64,000 nt of DNA from Dolichospermum compactum NIES-806 (GCF_002368115.1 NZ_AP018316.1:1742585-1806584), one strand, 5' to 3'. Positions 1 through 8,359 are shown, counted from the stretch's first letter. Made by a program: numbers and translations. The notes: a model not told the origin generated them from the sequence alone.

Positions 1-28
1 TTTAGTGTGACACTTGCGTAAGTCCTAA
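1..28. repeat. Terminal fragment of AGGACTTACGCAA-family MITE/IS
   Basis: The first 28 bases end in CACTTGCGTAAGTCCT. This is the reverse complement of one end of the 123-bp element found whole at 8632-8754 and 46343-46465. The element runs off the left edge of the window and abuts an open frame for a DUF3800-like C-terminus, so it probably marks an insertion into that gene. Confidence 0.75.
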
Positions 29-29
29 T

Positions 30-323
30 GATAATACACAGAGAGGTATTATCATTTTTGATAAATCTACGTATGAAACAACCATTCAATCTTTAGCAAC
101 TGATTTTAGAACTATTGGCTACAGTTGGGGTGTAATCAGAAATTTTTCTGAAGTACCATTATTTTTAGACTCAAAAGCTTCGAGATTAATTCAACTTGCT
201 GATATAATTGCTTACGCCATTTTTAGGAATTTTGAAAAGGGAGATAGTAGATTTTTTTCTATCATTCAGCAAAGGTTTGATTCTGAAGGTGGTATAGTTC
301 ATGGATTACATATCCTGCAATAA
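30..323 (+). pseudogene. DUF3800 family protein, C-terminal fragment
   Basis: An open frame of 97 codons without a start runs directly out of a transposon end and stops at 323. It contains SRLIQLADIIAYAIFRNFEK followed by a GGIVHGL tail, which resembles the conserved C-terminal block of DUF3800 proteins. These are RNase H-fold-like proteins often found in defence and mobile regions. The N-terminal part is missing, either outside the window or lost. The family call comes from recognising the LADxIAYA motif; the activity is unknown. Confidence 0.6.
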
Positions 324-372
324 ATTTCAAGAAATTGATATGCAAATCCCTGTAATTGAGTAATTAAAGTAG

Positions 373-702
373 ATGCACAATTACAATACAGAAAAGATTG
401 AAATAAAAACCAGTAGCGGTAACGTATTTGCTGATTTAGATTTACCCAACCCAGAGGAAATGCTAGTAAAAGCAGAACTTGCACGTAAAATCAGTAATGC
501 TATTATTGCACGTCATATTACACAAGCAGAAGCGGCTGAATTATTAGGAATTGATCAACCAAAAGTTTCTGCTTTAATGAGAGGAAGACTTGCAGGGTTT
601 TCTCTAGAAAGAATGTTTAGATTTCTCAATACTTTAGGAATTGATGTAGAAATTACAGTCAAACCTAAATTGAGAGATAATGCACGGATAACAGTAGTTT
701 AA
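373..702 (+). CDS. XRE-type helix-turn-helix antitoxin-like regulator (HTH_37)
   Basis: This 109-residue protein has an N-terminal lead (EKIEIKTSSGNVFADLDLPNP) and a central helix-turn-helix (about residues 50-75) reading TQAEAAELLGIDQPKVSALM. That layout is typical of HigA-like antitoxins in the HTH_37 family. Such genes normally follow a RelE/HigB-type toxin gene, but here only the DUF3800 fragment lies upstream and a second antitoxin-like gene lies downstream. It is therefore an orphan antitoxin or a stand-alone autoregulator. The start is the first ATG, 49 bases after the upstream stop. Confidence 0.75.
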   Translation: MHNYNTEKIEIKTSSGNVFADLDLPNPEEMLVKAELARKISNAIIARHITQAEAAELLGIDQPKVSALMRGRLAGFSLERMFRFLNTLGIDVEITVKPKLRDNARITVV

Positions 703-737
703 TTTGCACTGATTCAAAGTCAAAATTCAAGGAAATT

Positions 738-965
738 ATGACTACATCTATTTCTGATCCAATTATTCAACAATTAAACATAATACCTCAAGACTTGCAA
801 TATCAAGTCCTGGAATTTGCCCGCAATTTAACAAAATCAAAAATCAAAGGTGTTCCCGGTGAAGAATTACTAAAGTTTGCCGGTTCAATACCCAAAGAAG
901 ACTTACAGCTAATGAGTGAAACAATAAAACAAGATTGTGAAAAGGTTGACTTTGATGAATGGTAG
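738..965 (+). CDS. VapB/DUF2281-like antitoxin
   Basis: This 75-residue acidic protein begins MTTSISDPIIQQLNIIPQDL and continues with a helix rich in charged residues, then PGEELLKFAGSIPKEDL. The combination of a DUF2281-like N-terminus and an acidic C-terminal toxin-binding tail is typical of antitoxins paired with PIN-domain toxins. Its last codons overlap an ATG that opens MNGRYLLD, the usual start of VapC. The toxin gene is destroyed after eight codons, so this antitoxin is an orphan. A family match by search would settle the assignment. Confidence 0.6.
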   Translation: MTTSISDPIIQQLNIIPQDLQYQVLEFARNLTKSKIKGVPGEELLKFAGSIPKEDLQLMSETIKQDCEKVDFDEW

Positions 966-1044
966 ATACTTACTCGATCTCAAACTCTCATTCCTCTGTG
1001 TTCTCTGTGTTCTCTGTGGTTCGTTTTTAGTAACTTGTGCGTAA
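955..1044 (+). pseudogene. VapC (PIN toxin) 5' stub
   Basis: An ATG overlapping the end of the antitoxin opens MNGRYLLD, matching the canonical PIN start (xxYLLDTNxxI). From about 979 the sequence changes to low-complexity CTCTGTGTTCT repeats and then to GTGCGTAAGTCCT, an end of the local MITE family (to about 1049). The toxin has thus been lost by insertion or deletion. The remaining frame closes at 1044 after 29 codons and lacks every catalytic acidic residue except the first Asp. Confidence 0.6.
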
Positions 1045-1068
1045 GTCCTAAAGATAAAAAGAAATAAT

Positions 1069-1140
1069 CATGACAGAACATATTGAAATAAAAGCCAGTT
1101 TTAGCAAGGTATTTATAGTATTGCTAAAACCAGCCTTTTG
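1069..1140 (+). pseudogene. Possible relic of a second HTH antitoxin start
   Basis: ATGACAGAACATATTGAAAT opens TEHIEIKASFSKVF, close to TEKIEIKTSSGNVF at the start of the antitoxin at 373. After about 15 codons the match is lost in a hairpin. The likeness is short, so this is a weak call. Confidence 0.3.
1099..1129. terminator. Hairpin, possible terminator
   Basis: The arms TTTTAGCAA (1099-1107) and TTGCTAAAA (1121-1129) form a perfect 9-bp stem around a 13-base loop. It lies between the plus-strand antitoxin debris and the 3' end of the minus-strand rmlCDA operon, so it could act in both directions. Confidence 0.45.
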
Positions 1141-1181
1141 ATTGAATATTGGTACAGTATCTAGAATGATACCTCTTGTCT

Positions 1182-2258
1182 TTAAGTCAGTTCAATTTGC
1201 GAATCATCACCAATTAAAAAGCGTAATGCTTTAGGACGACGGGGGGCAATACTTAATTGGGCGCGTTGTCCAATGAGGCTATCAATAATTCGTTGTTGAA
1301 TTCCAGTGATTTTAGCACCTTCTAATACTACGCTGTGTTCTAAATCTGTTTCTATGAGGGTTGAATTATCGGCAATACTACTATAAGGCCCGATAAAACA
1401 GTTTTCTAAATAACAGTTATTACCAATGATCACAGGTCCGCGAATTGTACAGTTAATAATTTTAGATTCAACACCAATTTCTACTCTTCCAGTAATCTGG
1501 GTTGTAGAGTCAATATCACTCAGAATTGATTTTGTTAAATAGGTATCAAGAATGAGACGGTTAGCTTCTAATAAATCATCTTTTTTACCTGTATCTAACC
1601 ACCAACCTTCAAGATTACAAGCTAAAACTTCTTTTTCTTGATCTATTAAACATTGAATCGCGTCAGTAATTTCTAATTCTCCTCTAGCTGAAGGTTTAAT
1701 CAGAGAAATTGCATCATGGATAACTGGTAAAAAGAAATAAACTCCTACCAATGCTAAATTTGAAGGGGGAATTTTAGGCTTTTCAATTAACTGTAAAACT
1801 CTGCCATTTTGATCTACCTTTGCCACACCAAAAGCACTAGGATTTCTAACTTCCCGTAACAGAATTAAAGCATCTGGTTGTTGTTGAGTAAATTTATCTA
1901 AAAATGAACTCAAATCACCTTGTTGAATCAGGTTATCACCTAAATACATAGCAAAGGGTGAATCTTTTAAAAAAGGACGGGCAACCTGGACAGCTTGGGC
2001 TAATCCTGCCGGTTTTTCTTGTAAAATATAGGTGATATTAACGCCGAACTTTTCGCCATTTCCGGTTTTACTCTTGACTTCTTCCCCGGTTTCTGGGCTG
2101 ATAATAATACCAATATCAGTAATCCCTGCTGTAGCCATTTCTTCAATGCCGTACCATAAAATTGGTTTGTTGGCAACGGGTACAAGTTGTTTTGCTCCTG
2201 TATAAGTTAATGGGCGTAAACGAGTACCTTTTCCACCGGATAAAATTAGGGCTTTCAT
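1182..2258 (-). CDS. rmlA: Glucose-1-phosphate thymidylyltransferase (long RmlA/RfbA form)
   Basis: It converts glucose-1-phosphate and dTTP to dTDP-glucose, the first step of dTDP-rhamnose and related deoxysugar synthesis. The nucleotidyltransferase signature GGKGTRLRPLT sits at residues 8-18. The C-terminal third carries hexapeptide-like stretches (IGNNCYLENCFIGPYSSI), as in the long form with a left-handed beta-helix. The start chosen is MKALILSGG at 2258, because its ATGA overlaps the rmlD stop and the upstream 17 codons are not conserved in kind. It is the last gene of rmlC-rmlD-rmlA; rmlB is not in the window. Confidence 0.9.
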   Translation of the reverse strand: MKALILSGGKGTRLRPLTYTGAKQLVPVANKPILWYGIEEMATAGITDIGIIISPETGEEVKSKTGNGEKFGVNITYILQEKPAGLAQAVQVARPFLKDSPFAMYLGDNLIQQGDLSSFLDKFTQQQPDALILLREVRNPSAFGVAKVDQNGRVLQLIEKPKIPPSNLALVGVYFFLPVIHDAISLIKPSARGELEITDAIQCLIDQEKEVLACNLEGWWLDTGKKDDLLEANRLILDTYLTKSILSDIDSTTQITGRVEIGVESKIINCTIRGPVIIGNNCYLENCFIGPYSSIADNSTLIETDLEHSVVLEGAKITGIQQRIIDSLIGQRAQLSIAPRRPKALRFLIGDDSQIELT

Positions 2259-3145
2259 AGAGATTTTTCTTGTAATTCTTTTAACATTAATCTGAGTTCT
2301 TGTCGCCAATGAGGAGAATAAGTTCCCAAGACTTTCGATATTTTCTCACAAGCGAGAACGGAATAGGCAGGACGTTTTGCGGGAGTGGGATATTCAGGAG
2401 TGGTAATGGGGATAATATTTTCAATTTTTAGGGGGAAACCGAGTTTTTCTGCTTCTTCAAAGATAGCTATGGCGAAGTCATACCAACTGGCTACACCACT
2501 ATTTGTATAGTGATAAATTCCCGCAGTTTCTGATGCTAATTGGGGGATAATTTGGGTAATTGCTAAGGCTATATTTCGCGCCCATGTAGGACTACCAATT
2601 TGATCGGCAACTACTCTCACTTCTGGTCTTTCTTTACCAAGACGTAACATGGTTTTGACGAAGTTACTTTTGCCATAAGTTCCATAAACCCAGGCTGTAC
2701 GGAGAATTAGATGTTGAGAGCAAATATTTTGGATTGCTATTTCTCCGGCTAATTTTGTTTGTCCATATACACTCAATGGATTGGTATTATCGGTTTCTTG
2801 ATAGGGATGATTACTGTTGCCATTAAATACGTAATCTGTGGAAATATGAATGAGGAAGCTTCCTGATTTTTGACTTTCTTCGGCGAGAATTTGGGGGGCT
2901 AATGTGTTGACTATGTGAGCATTTTCTGGCTCACTTTCGGCTTTATCTACTGCGGTGTAAGCAGCGGCATTGATAATTATTTCAGGTTGGTTTTCTCTGA
3001 TGATTTGGCGTAAGTTTTCCGGTTGAGTTAGGTCTATTTCTGGACGGGCAAGGGCAATAACTTTGTGGTTGGATGCTAGTAGGGTATGTTGTAGTTCTGT
3101 ACCAACTTGTCCGTTACTACCTATTAATAATATTGATTTATTCAT
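2255..3145 (-). CDS. rmlD: dTDP-4-dehydrorhamnose reductase
   Basis: This 296-residue protein is of the short-chain dehydrogenase type. It has the NAD(P)-binding GSNGQVGTEL near the N-terminus, INAAAYTAVDKAE, the HISTDYVFNG block, and the catalytic YGQTKLAGE (Tyr-x3-Lys). It carries out the final NADPH-dependent reduction to dTDP-L-rhamnose. The gene overlaps rmlC by 8 bases and rmlA by an ATGA, so the three are probably co-transcribed and translationally coupled. Confidence 0.93.
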   Translation of the reverse strand: MNKSILLIGSNGQVGTELQHTLLASNHKVIALARPEIDLTQPENLRQIIRENQPEIIINAAAYTAVDKAESEPENAHIVNTLAPQILAEESQKSGSFLIHISTDYVFNGNSNHPYQETDNTNPLSVYGQTKLAGEIAIQNICSQHLILRTAWVYGTYGKSNFVKTMLRLGKERPEVRVVADQIGSPTWARNIALAITQIIPQLASETAGIYHYTNSGVASWYDFAIAIFEEAEKLGFPLKIENIIPITTPEYPTPAKRPAYSVLACEKISKVLGTYSPHWRQELRLMLKELQEKSL

Positions 3146-3683
3146 AAACTTCGGCGTTTTTGAAAGTTGGAGCGTTGCTATCTTTAGCTGATAAAATTGG
3201 GGGTGTTTTCAGAGGCCAATTTATCGCTAAATCTGGATCATTCCAAAGGATTGAGCGATCGCCTCCTGGTGCATAATAGTCTGTAGCTTTATACAAAACT
3301 TCGGCAGTTTCTGACAGCACCAGAAAACCGTGAGCAAACCCTGCTGGTATCCACAATTGGCGTTTGTTTTCGGCACTGAGTTCGTAACCTACCCATTGTC
3401 CAAAGGTGGGGGAGTTTTTTCTAATGTCTACTGTGACATCAAAGATTGTCCCCACAATGGCCCGGACTAGTTTACCTTGAGGTTGGATGAGTTGATAATG
3501 TAATCCTCGCAGGACATTGTATTCAGATTCTGAATGATTATCTTGAACGAAGTTGACTGTGATTCCTAGTTTTTCTGTGAATGTTTTTTGATTGTAGGAT
3601 TCCAAAAAAAAGCCCCGCGAGTCTTGGAATACTTTGGGTTCGAGGAGCAGGACATCAGGAATAGAGGTGGAGATAATATTCAT
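3138..3683 (-). CDS. rmlC: dTDP-4-dehydrorhamnose 3,5-epimerase
   Basis: This cupin-fold epimerase is about 181 residues long. QDNHSESEYNVLRGLHYQ and FAHGFLVLSE contain the catalytic His and substrate-binding segments of RmlC. The start MNIISTSIPDVLLLEP at 3683 is preferred over a GTG at 3710, since the family begins at this point. It is the first gene of the three-gene dTDP-rhamnose operon; rhamnose would go to exopolysaccharide or O-antigen-like glycan. Confidence 0.93.
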   Translation of the reverse strand: MNIISTSIPDVLLLEPKVFQDSRGFFLESYNQKTFTEKLGITVNFVQDNHSESEYNVLRGLHYQLIQPQGKLVRAIVGTIFDVTVDIRKNSPTFGQWVGYELSAENKRQLWIPAGFAHGFLVLSETAEVLYKATDYYAPGGDRSILWNDPDLAINWPLKTPPILSAKDSNAPTFKNAEVYE

Positions 3684-3776
3684 TGAGTTGTTAAATCTCG
3701 GAAATAACACTCATAATAATATCACCTTTCAGTCAATCCCTGACACGAGAACCCAGAGGAACTATATAGCATTTCC

Positions 3777-3888
3777 GGCATTGCTGAATTGAGGTATGAA
3801 AATCAAATATTCTAGTTCTTAAACTCTTACTCTCTGCGTTCTCTGCGCCTCTGGGTGAGAAAAAATCATACCTTCATTCACCAATGCC
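3777..3888. repeat. MITE-like inverted-repeat element (GGCATTG family)
   Basis: Imperfect 23-base terminal inverted repeats (3777-3799 and 3866-3888; GGCATTGSTGAATKRAGGTATGA in IUPAC code) enclose a CTCTGCGTTCTCTGCGCCTC core. A diverged relative lies at 46941-47048 with a TTGCGTCTTTGCGCC core. No coding capacity is seen. Confidence 0.6.
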
Positions 3889-3895
3889 GCATTTC

Positions 3896-3926
3896 CTAGT
3901 AGTCTGTTAAGAAATAATTGACGGGT
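3896..3926. repeat. Solo end of CTAGTAGTCTGT MITE
   Basis: CTAGTAGTCTGTTAA followed eight bases later by TGACGGGT matches the terminal inverted repeat of the complete element at 37106-37237. Only one end is present here, next to the preceding MITE. Confidence 0.5.
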
Positions 3927-3935
3927 AAATAAATT

Positions 3936-4005
3936 TTTCCTTCTTCCTTCTTCCTTCTTCCTTCTTTCTTACTCCTAACTCCGAACTCCTAACTCCGAAC
4001 TCCTA
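3936..4005. repeat. Heptamer-type tandem repeats
   Basis: Two tandem arrays lie side by side: repeats of CCTTCTT (3936-3970), then repeats of ACTCCTAACTCCGA (3971-4005). The second array encodes the last residues of the pentapeptide-repeat gene on the minus strand. Confidence 0.8.
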
Positions 4006-4634
4006 GCTTCCAAAACTGTTCCCCGCAAACACACCCGATCTAAATTTGCGCCATTTAACTTCACTGCATCTAATTCAGCACAGAGTAAATTAGCCCCAGT
4101 TAAATTAGCCCCTGCTAAATTTGCTTTTCTTAAATCTGCTTCTTCAAGATTCGCTTCAATTAGTACAGCACCTTGCAAATCTGCACCGCTTAAATCTGCA
4201 CCTTTGAGATTAGCTCCCGTTAAATTTGCACCTCGTAAATCTGCACATCGCAAGTCAACACTCTGCAAATTTACACCCTGCAAATTAGCGCCACTTAAAA
4301 AAGCACCGGCTAAAGATGCATCGTTGAGGATTGCTCCCATCAAGTTACTACCCCGTAAGTTGCTCCCACGTAAGTCCGCACTTGTCAAGTTAGCCTGCAT
4401 CAAGTTTGCACCCATCAGGTTAGCCCGCAAGTCTGTTTCTTGCAGATTAGCCCCCATTAAATTTGCACCTTCAAAATGACCACCCTCTAATTTAGAACCA
4501 GTGAAGTCAGCCCCCACCAGTTTAGCCCCTGTTAAATTTATCTTCCTTAAATCTAGGTGAGATAGATCCTCATCTTCTAAATTTGCACCGGGGAGTTGTT
4601 TGTTTTGCCCTAATCTAATGGTTTCTATATTCAT
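3975..4634 (-). CDS. Pentapeptide-repeat protein
   Basis: This 219-residue protein is almost wholly A(D/N)LxG-type pentapeptide repeats (for example LTGANLKGADLSGADLQGA), which fold as a right-handed quadrilateral beta-helix. There is no signal peptide or membrane segment. The last residues, EARSSELGVRS, do not fit the repeat and are encoded by the intergenic tandem array, so the original stop has probably been lost. The start overlaps the stop of the upstream DICT gene (ATGA), implying coupled expression. The specific role is unknown. Confidence 0.9.
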   Translation of the reverse strand: MNIETIRLGQNKQLPGANLEDEDLSHLDLRKINLTGAKLVGADFTGSKLEGGHFEGANLMGANLQETDLRANLMGANLMQANLTSADLRGSNLRGSNLMGAILNDASLAGAFLSGANLQGVNLQSVDLRCADLRGANLTGANLKGADLSGADLQGAVLIEANLEEADLRKANLAGANLTGANLLCAELDAVKLNGANLDRVCLRGTVLEARSSELGVRS

Positions 4635-6031
4635 TTGCTGTACATTGAAATCTGCTCACTACTTTTGTTGTCGGTATCCCAACGCGAGTCGAGTAACCAT
4701 AAACCGCTGCTGACCTTGGGTGTCATTATCGGTAAATCAAGCCCCTGTTGTAAACCCATCACTAATAAAGTTAATGTATCTACAAGTTTAGGATCAAACC
4801 TGGTGGATTGTTGTTTTCGGCACTGGTCTAAGGACTGAGCAAATATCTCTGCTCCTCCTTCGCTTAAATATTTATACTGATTGATTTGTAGCTGAAATTC
4901 TGCTACCAATGACAAAATTCGTGATTCTAAGGGAATATCATCACCGGCTAAACCTGCGGGTTCACCAGCACCATTCCACCATTCGCTTTGGTGAGTAATA
5001 ATCTGGGCAATAGCTCGTAGTCTTGGCATGATTCGTAATGCTTGCGCTCCTGGTACGAGGGGACAAGCTAGGGGACAACTAGCGGCTTCTTCTTGATAAG
5101 CTGTTGTTATATGAGTCGGACTAATCAGGCTTTTGGCTTTTTGCATTGGATCTAGACGATGCAATAAAGCAGCTAGGCGTAATCTTTTAATTTGCCATGC
5201 TGGTAAATCCAATAATTGCCCCATTGTTTCAGCGAGAGATGCTACTTCTGACGCGGCTACAGGATTACGGCTATCTGCTAGATCAATCAATTGTGCCATC
5301 CGCAAAAATGCCTGAATTTCGTTAGATACCAAGTTACGATCTAGAAATTTTTGGTGGGATGCGGTGAGAATAGGTAAGTTACCTTGTCCGGTTTTGAGGT
5401 AATCAACAACACGAGAGACAACGGTAGCTACTTCTTCGCCCGGACAGATAGCTGGGTGAATTGCTTGTTTATATTGACTCAGTTTGAGTGCTAGTTCAGG
5501 ATGATAGTCTTTAATGTGAGCGATCGCTAACTCGGCGGTTTCCTCCACCAATTCCGGTTCAAATGTCCATAAACCATAGAATTTACGCTCTAAATCGCAA
5601 GTTGGCAACCCATCTTTCCCATAGTCAGCTTCAGATAACTCTTGACAAATTACCATAGCCGTGTAATCAGGAGCTAAAATAATCAAGTGCCACTCCTGCG
5701 CCACAGGATCATCAGCAGCTAATCCCACCAAATCAATATTAGGTAATTGACCAGTCGGATGTTCAGCAAAACCAGCATCAGCCGTTGCCATAATTACAAT
5801 TTCCCGGCTGTGTTGCGCGATATCTGCGTATCTTTGAGCCTCTTCCAGATACCATTTACCCTGCTGGAAAGCCGTAATCACCAAAGGGTCATTATCTTTA
5901 GTTAAAATATGATCTTCCAAAGCATGGCAGAGAGACACTAAGGTATTTTTATAGTACACGCCAAAATGAATAGGTCTAGCACTATGGCGGTGAGATGCTT
6001 CTAACTGTTGGAGAATTGAACCTTGTAACAT
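4631..6031 (-). CDS. DICT sensory domain protein with degenerate HD-GYP-like C-terminus
   Basis: This 466-residue protein has an N-terminal half (to about residue 190) that resembles the DICT domain found with cyanobacterial signalling modules. The C-terminal part keeps the outline of an HD-GYP domain: LRLAALLHRLDP where LLHDIG is expected, and HQSEWWNGAGEPAGL followed by IPLESRIL where HHERxDGxGYPxGL is usual. Metal-binding HD and GYP residues are changed, so catalysis of c-di-GMP hydrolysis is unlikely. It is coupled to the pentapeptide gene. Confidence 0.7.
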   Translation of the reverse strand: MLQGSILQQLEASHRHSARPIHFGVYYKNTLVSLCHALEDHILTKDNDPLVITAFQQGKWYLEEAQRYADIAQHSREIVIMATADAGFAEHPTGQLPNIDLVGLAADDPVAQEWHLIILAPDYTAMVICQELSEADYGKDGLPTCDLERKFYGLWTFEPELVEETAELAIAHIKDYHPELALKLSQYKQAIHPAICPGEEVATVVSRVVDYLKTGQGNLPILTASHQKFLDRNLVSNEIQAFLRMAQLIDLADSRNPVAASEVASLAETMGQLLDLPAWQIKRLRLAALLHRLDPMQKAKSLISPTHITTAYQEEAASCPLACPLVPGAQALRIMPRLRAIAQIITHQSEWWNGAGEPAGLAGDDIPLESRILSLVAEFQLQINQYKYLSEGGAEIFAQSLDQCRKQQSTRFDPKLVDTLTLLVMGLQQGLDLPIMTPKVSSGLWLLDSRWDTDNKSSEQISMYSK

Positions 6032-6073
6032 GGAATTAATTGGGGATTTCAGATAATACGGCGGTTATAAACC

Positions 6074-6162
6074 GCGCCTACACAGGTAAAACCCACCTTC
6101 GTGGGTTCAATATCTTAAGTATTAATTAGTCCGCGCAGGCAGACTTTGTTTGTGTAGCCGTG
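6074..6162. repeat. Dispersed inverted-repeat element (CTACACA family), copy 1
   Basis: CGCCTACACAGGTAAAACCC at the left and GACTTTGTTTGTGTAGCCG at the right form imperfect terminal inverted repeats around a CCCACCTTCGTGGG hairpin. A related copy lies at 16436-16543. It fills the gap between the DICT and radical-SAM genes. Confidence 0.6.
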
Positions 6163-6183
6163 ATTTCTAATCGCCCAGGAGTT

Positions 6184-7758
6184 TTAAGATACGCTTACTA
6201 ATTGTTTCTCTGGTTTTTCTATCGGTGCAGAAAGTGCATCTTCCAAATCAGCACAACCCAATTTGGCTTCTAAAATATTCATCACTTCCCGTCCGAAGTC
6301 ATTGGGATTTTGTCGCCAAGCTTGTAAGCACACCTCACCAAAGAAAGAACCTAATGGTTCAGGATTCCAGAGGAGTTTTTTAGCTGTCCAAGGCATTAAA
6401 CTCATAGGATCATAACCAGGTTTGAGAATACCCTCTTTAAAGGCATATTCTTCTAAATGGGTATGGGGTTGGAGTCCAATGAAGAAAATGGCAGGTTCAA
6501 CTTTATCAGCCCCAAAAATCCGTTCTAGTTCGCGGTGATAAGCAATAGTTTGACGAATAGTTTCGTGGCGTTCATCAATCACATTAAAGGAGTAGTTAAC
6601 AGAAACTACATCATTGAAACCGGCAGATTTTAAATCACGACAATTTTGTAAGACAGTCCGCAAGTTATAACCCATTCGCATTTTGCGAACCAGTTCTTGA
6701 GAACCGCTTGTAATCCCGATTTCAAAATAATTCATGCCTGTTTTTACCATCAACTCACACAATTGGGGTGTTAAGTTGTCGGCTCTAATGTATGCTGCCC
6801 AATGGATATCCGACATTCCCGAATCAACGATTTTTTGGAGAAGTTCTACAGCATCATCAATGAATTTCCGGGCGGGAATAAATTGAGCATCTGTAAACCA
6901 AAAGTTGCGAATACCCCGGTTATATAATTCTCGGATTTCCGCTACAACTTCGTCACTAGGGTTAATGCGGACTTGCTTACCTTCAACTACTGTATAAACA
7001 CAGTAACAGCAATTATGGGGACAACCGCGTTTGGTTTGGACACCAATATAAAAGTCCTGTTCTTGCAGGTAATAATTAAATTCCGGCCAAATAGTTTCGA
7101 TGTAGTCGTAATTACAAACTGTTTTTTCTAGGGGTGTGGGTTGTTCATGAATTAGCCGTTGACGCGGTTGATTTTCTCCTACAACATAACAGCGTTCATC
7201 CTGAAAATCTTCACCCTTAAGCAGTTTTGTGAGTAGGGTTTCTCCTTCACCGACGGAAATAATTGTTCCGGGCGGTAAGCTTTTACCCAACTGTTCATAA
7301 AATACGCTAACTGCACCACCGCCTAAAACTACACGGGCTTGAGATTGATATTTTTGGGCGCGTTTTAAACCCCGTTTAACTAATCCCAAATTGCGCCATA
7401 ATTCTACATAATAAGCAATAAAAATTCTCAGCCCGCCCAAAGCACCACGCAATTTTATAAACGGGTTTTTTGCGTAGTAAAATTCAAAGGCGTTTTGGAG
7501 AGGATTGCCGCCCCGTCCACCAACTGGGGCGTAAATTTGAATATCTCGCCAGGAGAAGACTAGGAGTGTGGGTTTAAACTCATCAATACATCGGTCTAGG
7601 GCGGAAGCATAATCTAGGGGGGGAATTGTGCCTAAGTCAAAAATCCGCTGTTCTGCATGAGGAAATAATTTGTGGACATGATCGGAAAGATAGACAACCC
7701 CAATAGGAAAGATAGGGTTACAGGGAAGGCGAACGTAGAGGATTTTAGTTGCGTTCAT
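6184..7758 (-). CDS. B12-binding / radical SAM protein
   Basis: This 524-residue protein has an N-terminal cobalamin-binding-like Rossmann region (LPCNPIFPIGVVYLSDH, to about residue 200) and then a radical SAM core. The iron-sulfur motif is RGCPHNCCYC (C-x3-C-x2-C). Further core elements include the NFWFTDAQF segment and YFEIGITSGSQE. Homologues in cyanobacteria have been annotated as photosystem II high-light-acclimation radical SAM proteins, which I recall but cannot verify here. The substrate is unknown. The gene stands alone on the minus strand. Confidence 0.8.
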   Translation of the reverse strand: MNATKILYVRLPCNPIFPIGVVYLSDHVHKLFPHAEQRIFDLGTIPPLDYASALDRCIDEFKPTLLVFSWRDIQIYAPVGGRGGNPLQNAFEFYYAKNPFIKLRGALGGLRIFIAYYVELWRNLGLVKRGLKRAQKYQSQARVVLGGGAVSVFYEQLGKSLPPGTIISVGEGETLLTKLLKGEDFQDERCYVVGENQPRQRLIHEQPTPLEKTVCNYDYIETIWPEFNYYLQEQDFYIGVQTKRGCPHNCCYCVYTVVEGKQVRINPSDEVVAEIRELYNRGIRNFWFTDAQFIPARKFIDDAVELLQKIVDSGMSDIHWAAYIRADNLTPQLCELMVKTGMNYFEIGITSGSQELVRKMRMGYNLRTVLQNCRDLKSAGFNDVVSVNYSFNVIDERHETIRQTIAYHRELERIFGADKVEPAIFFIGLQPHTHLEEYAFKEGILKPGYDPMSLMPWTAKKLLWNPEPLGSFFGEVCLQAWRQNPNDFGREVMNILEAKLGCADLEDALSAPIEKPEKQLVSVS

Positions 7759-8211
7759 ACGTGGTTTAACTGTAATGCTTGCCGTAGTTGAGGAAAAGAC
7801 TAGAGGAATTGTGAATTTGCTTCTGACTGGACTAGCATTATTTTTGACATTTCAGTTGTTTTGTGCTATGCAAAAACTTTTGCCGTTAGTGATCAAAGTG
7901 AATGTGAAAACTGCACTGCATAAAATTTGCTTGTTATATATGGGATTTATGAACGAAATTTTCATATACATTTACCATAACATCGAGTTTATGAATTTAG
8001 CGATGATTTTTCGTGGTAATTCCGAAGATAGATGCAAGGGATAATTCAACCTACCAGGGAGGGTAAACTTTGGCAGTCAAAGGGGGAAATTCTTGGCTGT
8101 AAAGGATTTACAGAGATTCTAGCGGAGATAACAATGGATATTCTCCTTTATCGTCTATTTTGTTAAGTAAATACAGATTTATTTACAAAATTTTTATAAT
8201 AGACTAGACTG
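7759..8211. other. Intergenic region upstream of radical SAM gene
   Basis: AT-rich sequence that presumably contains the radical-SAM promoter. A plus-strand frame at 7775-8044 has no recognisable protein features and is not called. I see no RNA gene or repeat here. Confidence 0.5.
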
Positions 8212-8309
8212 AAAACCCTTGAGGTTAAGTTTTGGAGATTGGTGGAAAAACTTAGCCGTCCTTTAGGCAAGGGATGAAAGTCAGACAGAGGCTGTCTTCC
8301 TCCAGTGAC
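8212..8309 (+). repeat. Structured dispersed repeat, copy 1 (possible IS605-related RNA)
   Basis: CCCTTG (8216-8221) pairs with CAAGGG (8268-8273), enclosing a second stem AAGTTTT/AAAACTT. It is followed by GATGAAAG and GAGGCTGTCTTCCTCCAGTG. The same arrangement recurs at 36922-37258. It sits just before an IS605-type left-end hairpin and a tnpB start. That position suggests a transposon-borne structured RNA, possibly a TnpB guide-RNA relic, but this is inference. Confidence 0.5.
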
Positions 8310-8325
8310 AGATTATGTAAAATAC

Positions 8326-8351
8326 CCTAACATAATAATATGGTTGTTAGG
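8326..8351 (+). repeat. Hairpin, likely IS200/IS605 left-end structure
   Basis: CCTAACA (8326-8332) and TGTTAGG (8345-8351) pair around a short loop immediately before a tnpB-like start codon. Subterminal hairpins of this kind are the transposase recognition structures of IS200/IS605 elements. Confidence 0.5.
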
Positions 8352-8359
8352 TCCTCACC

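Noticed and set aside
4204..4479. 91-codon frame on the plus strand
   Set aside because: Antisense shadow of the pentapeptide-repeat gene; its periodicity simply mirrors the repeats.
7775..8044. 89-codon plus-strand frame next to the radical SAM gene
   Set aside because: Divergent to the gene and starting 17 bases from its start codon, with no conserved motif; probably chance.
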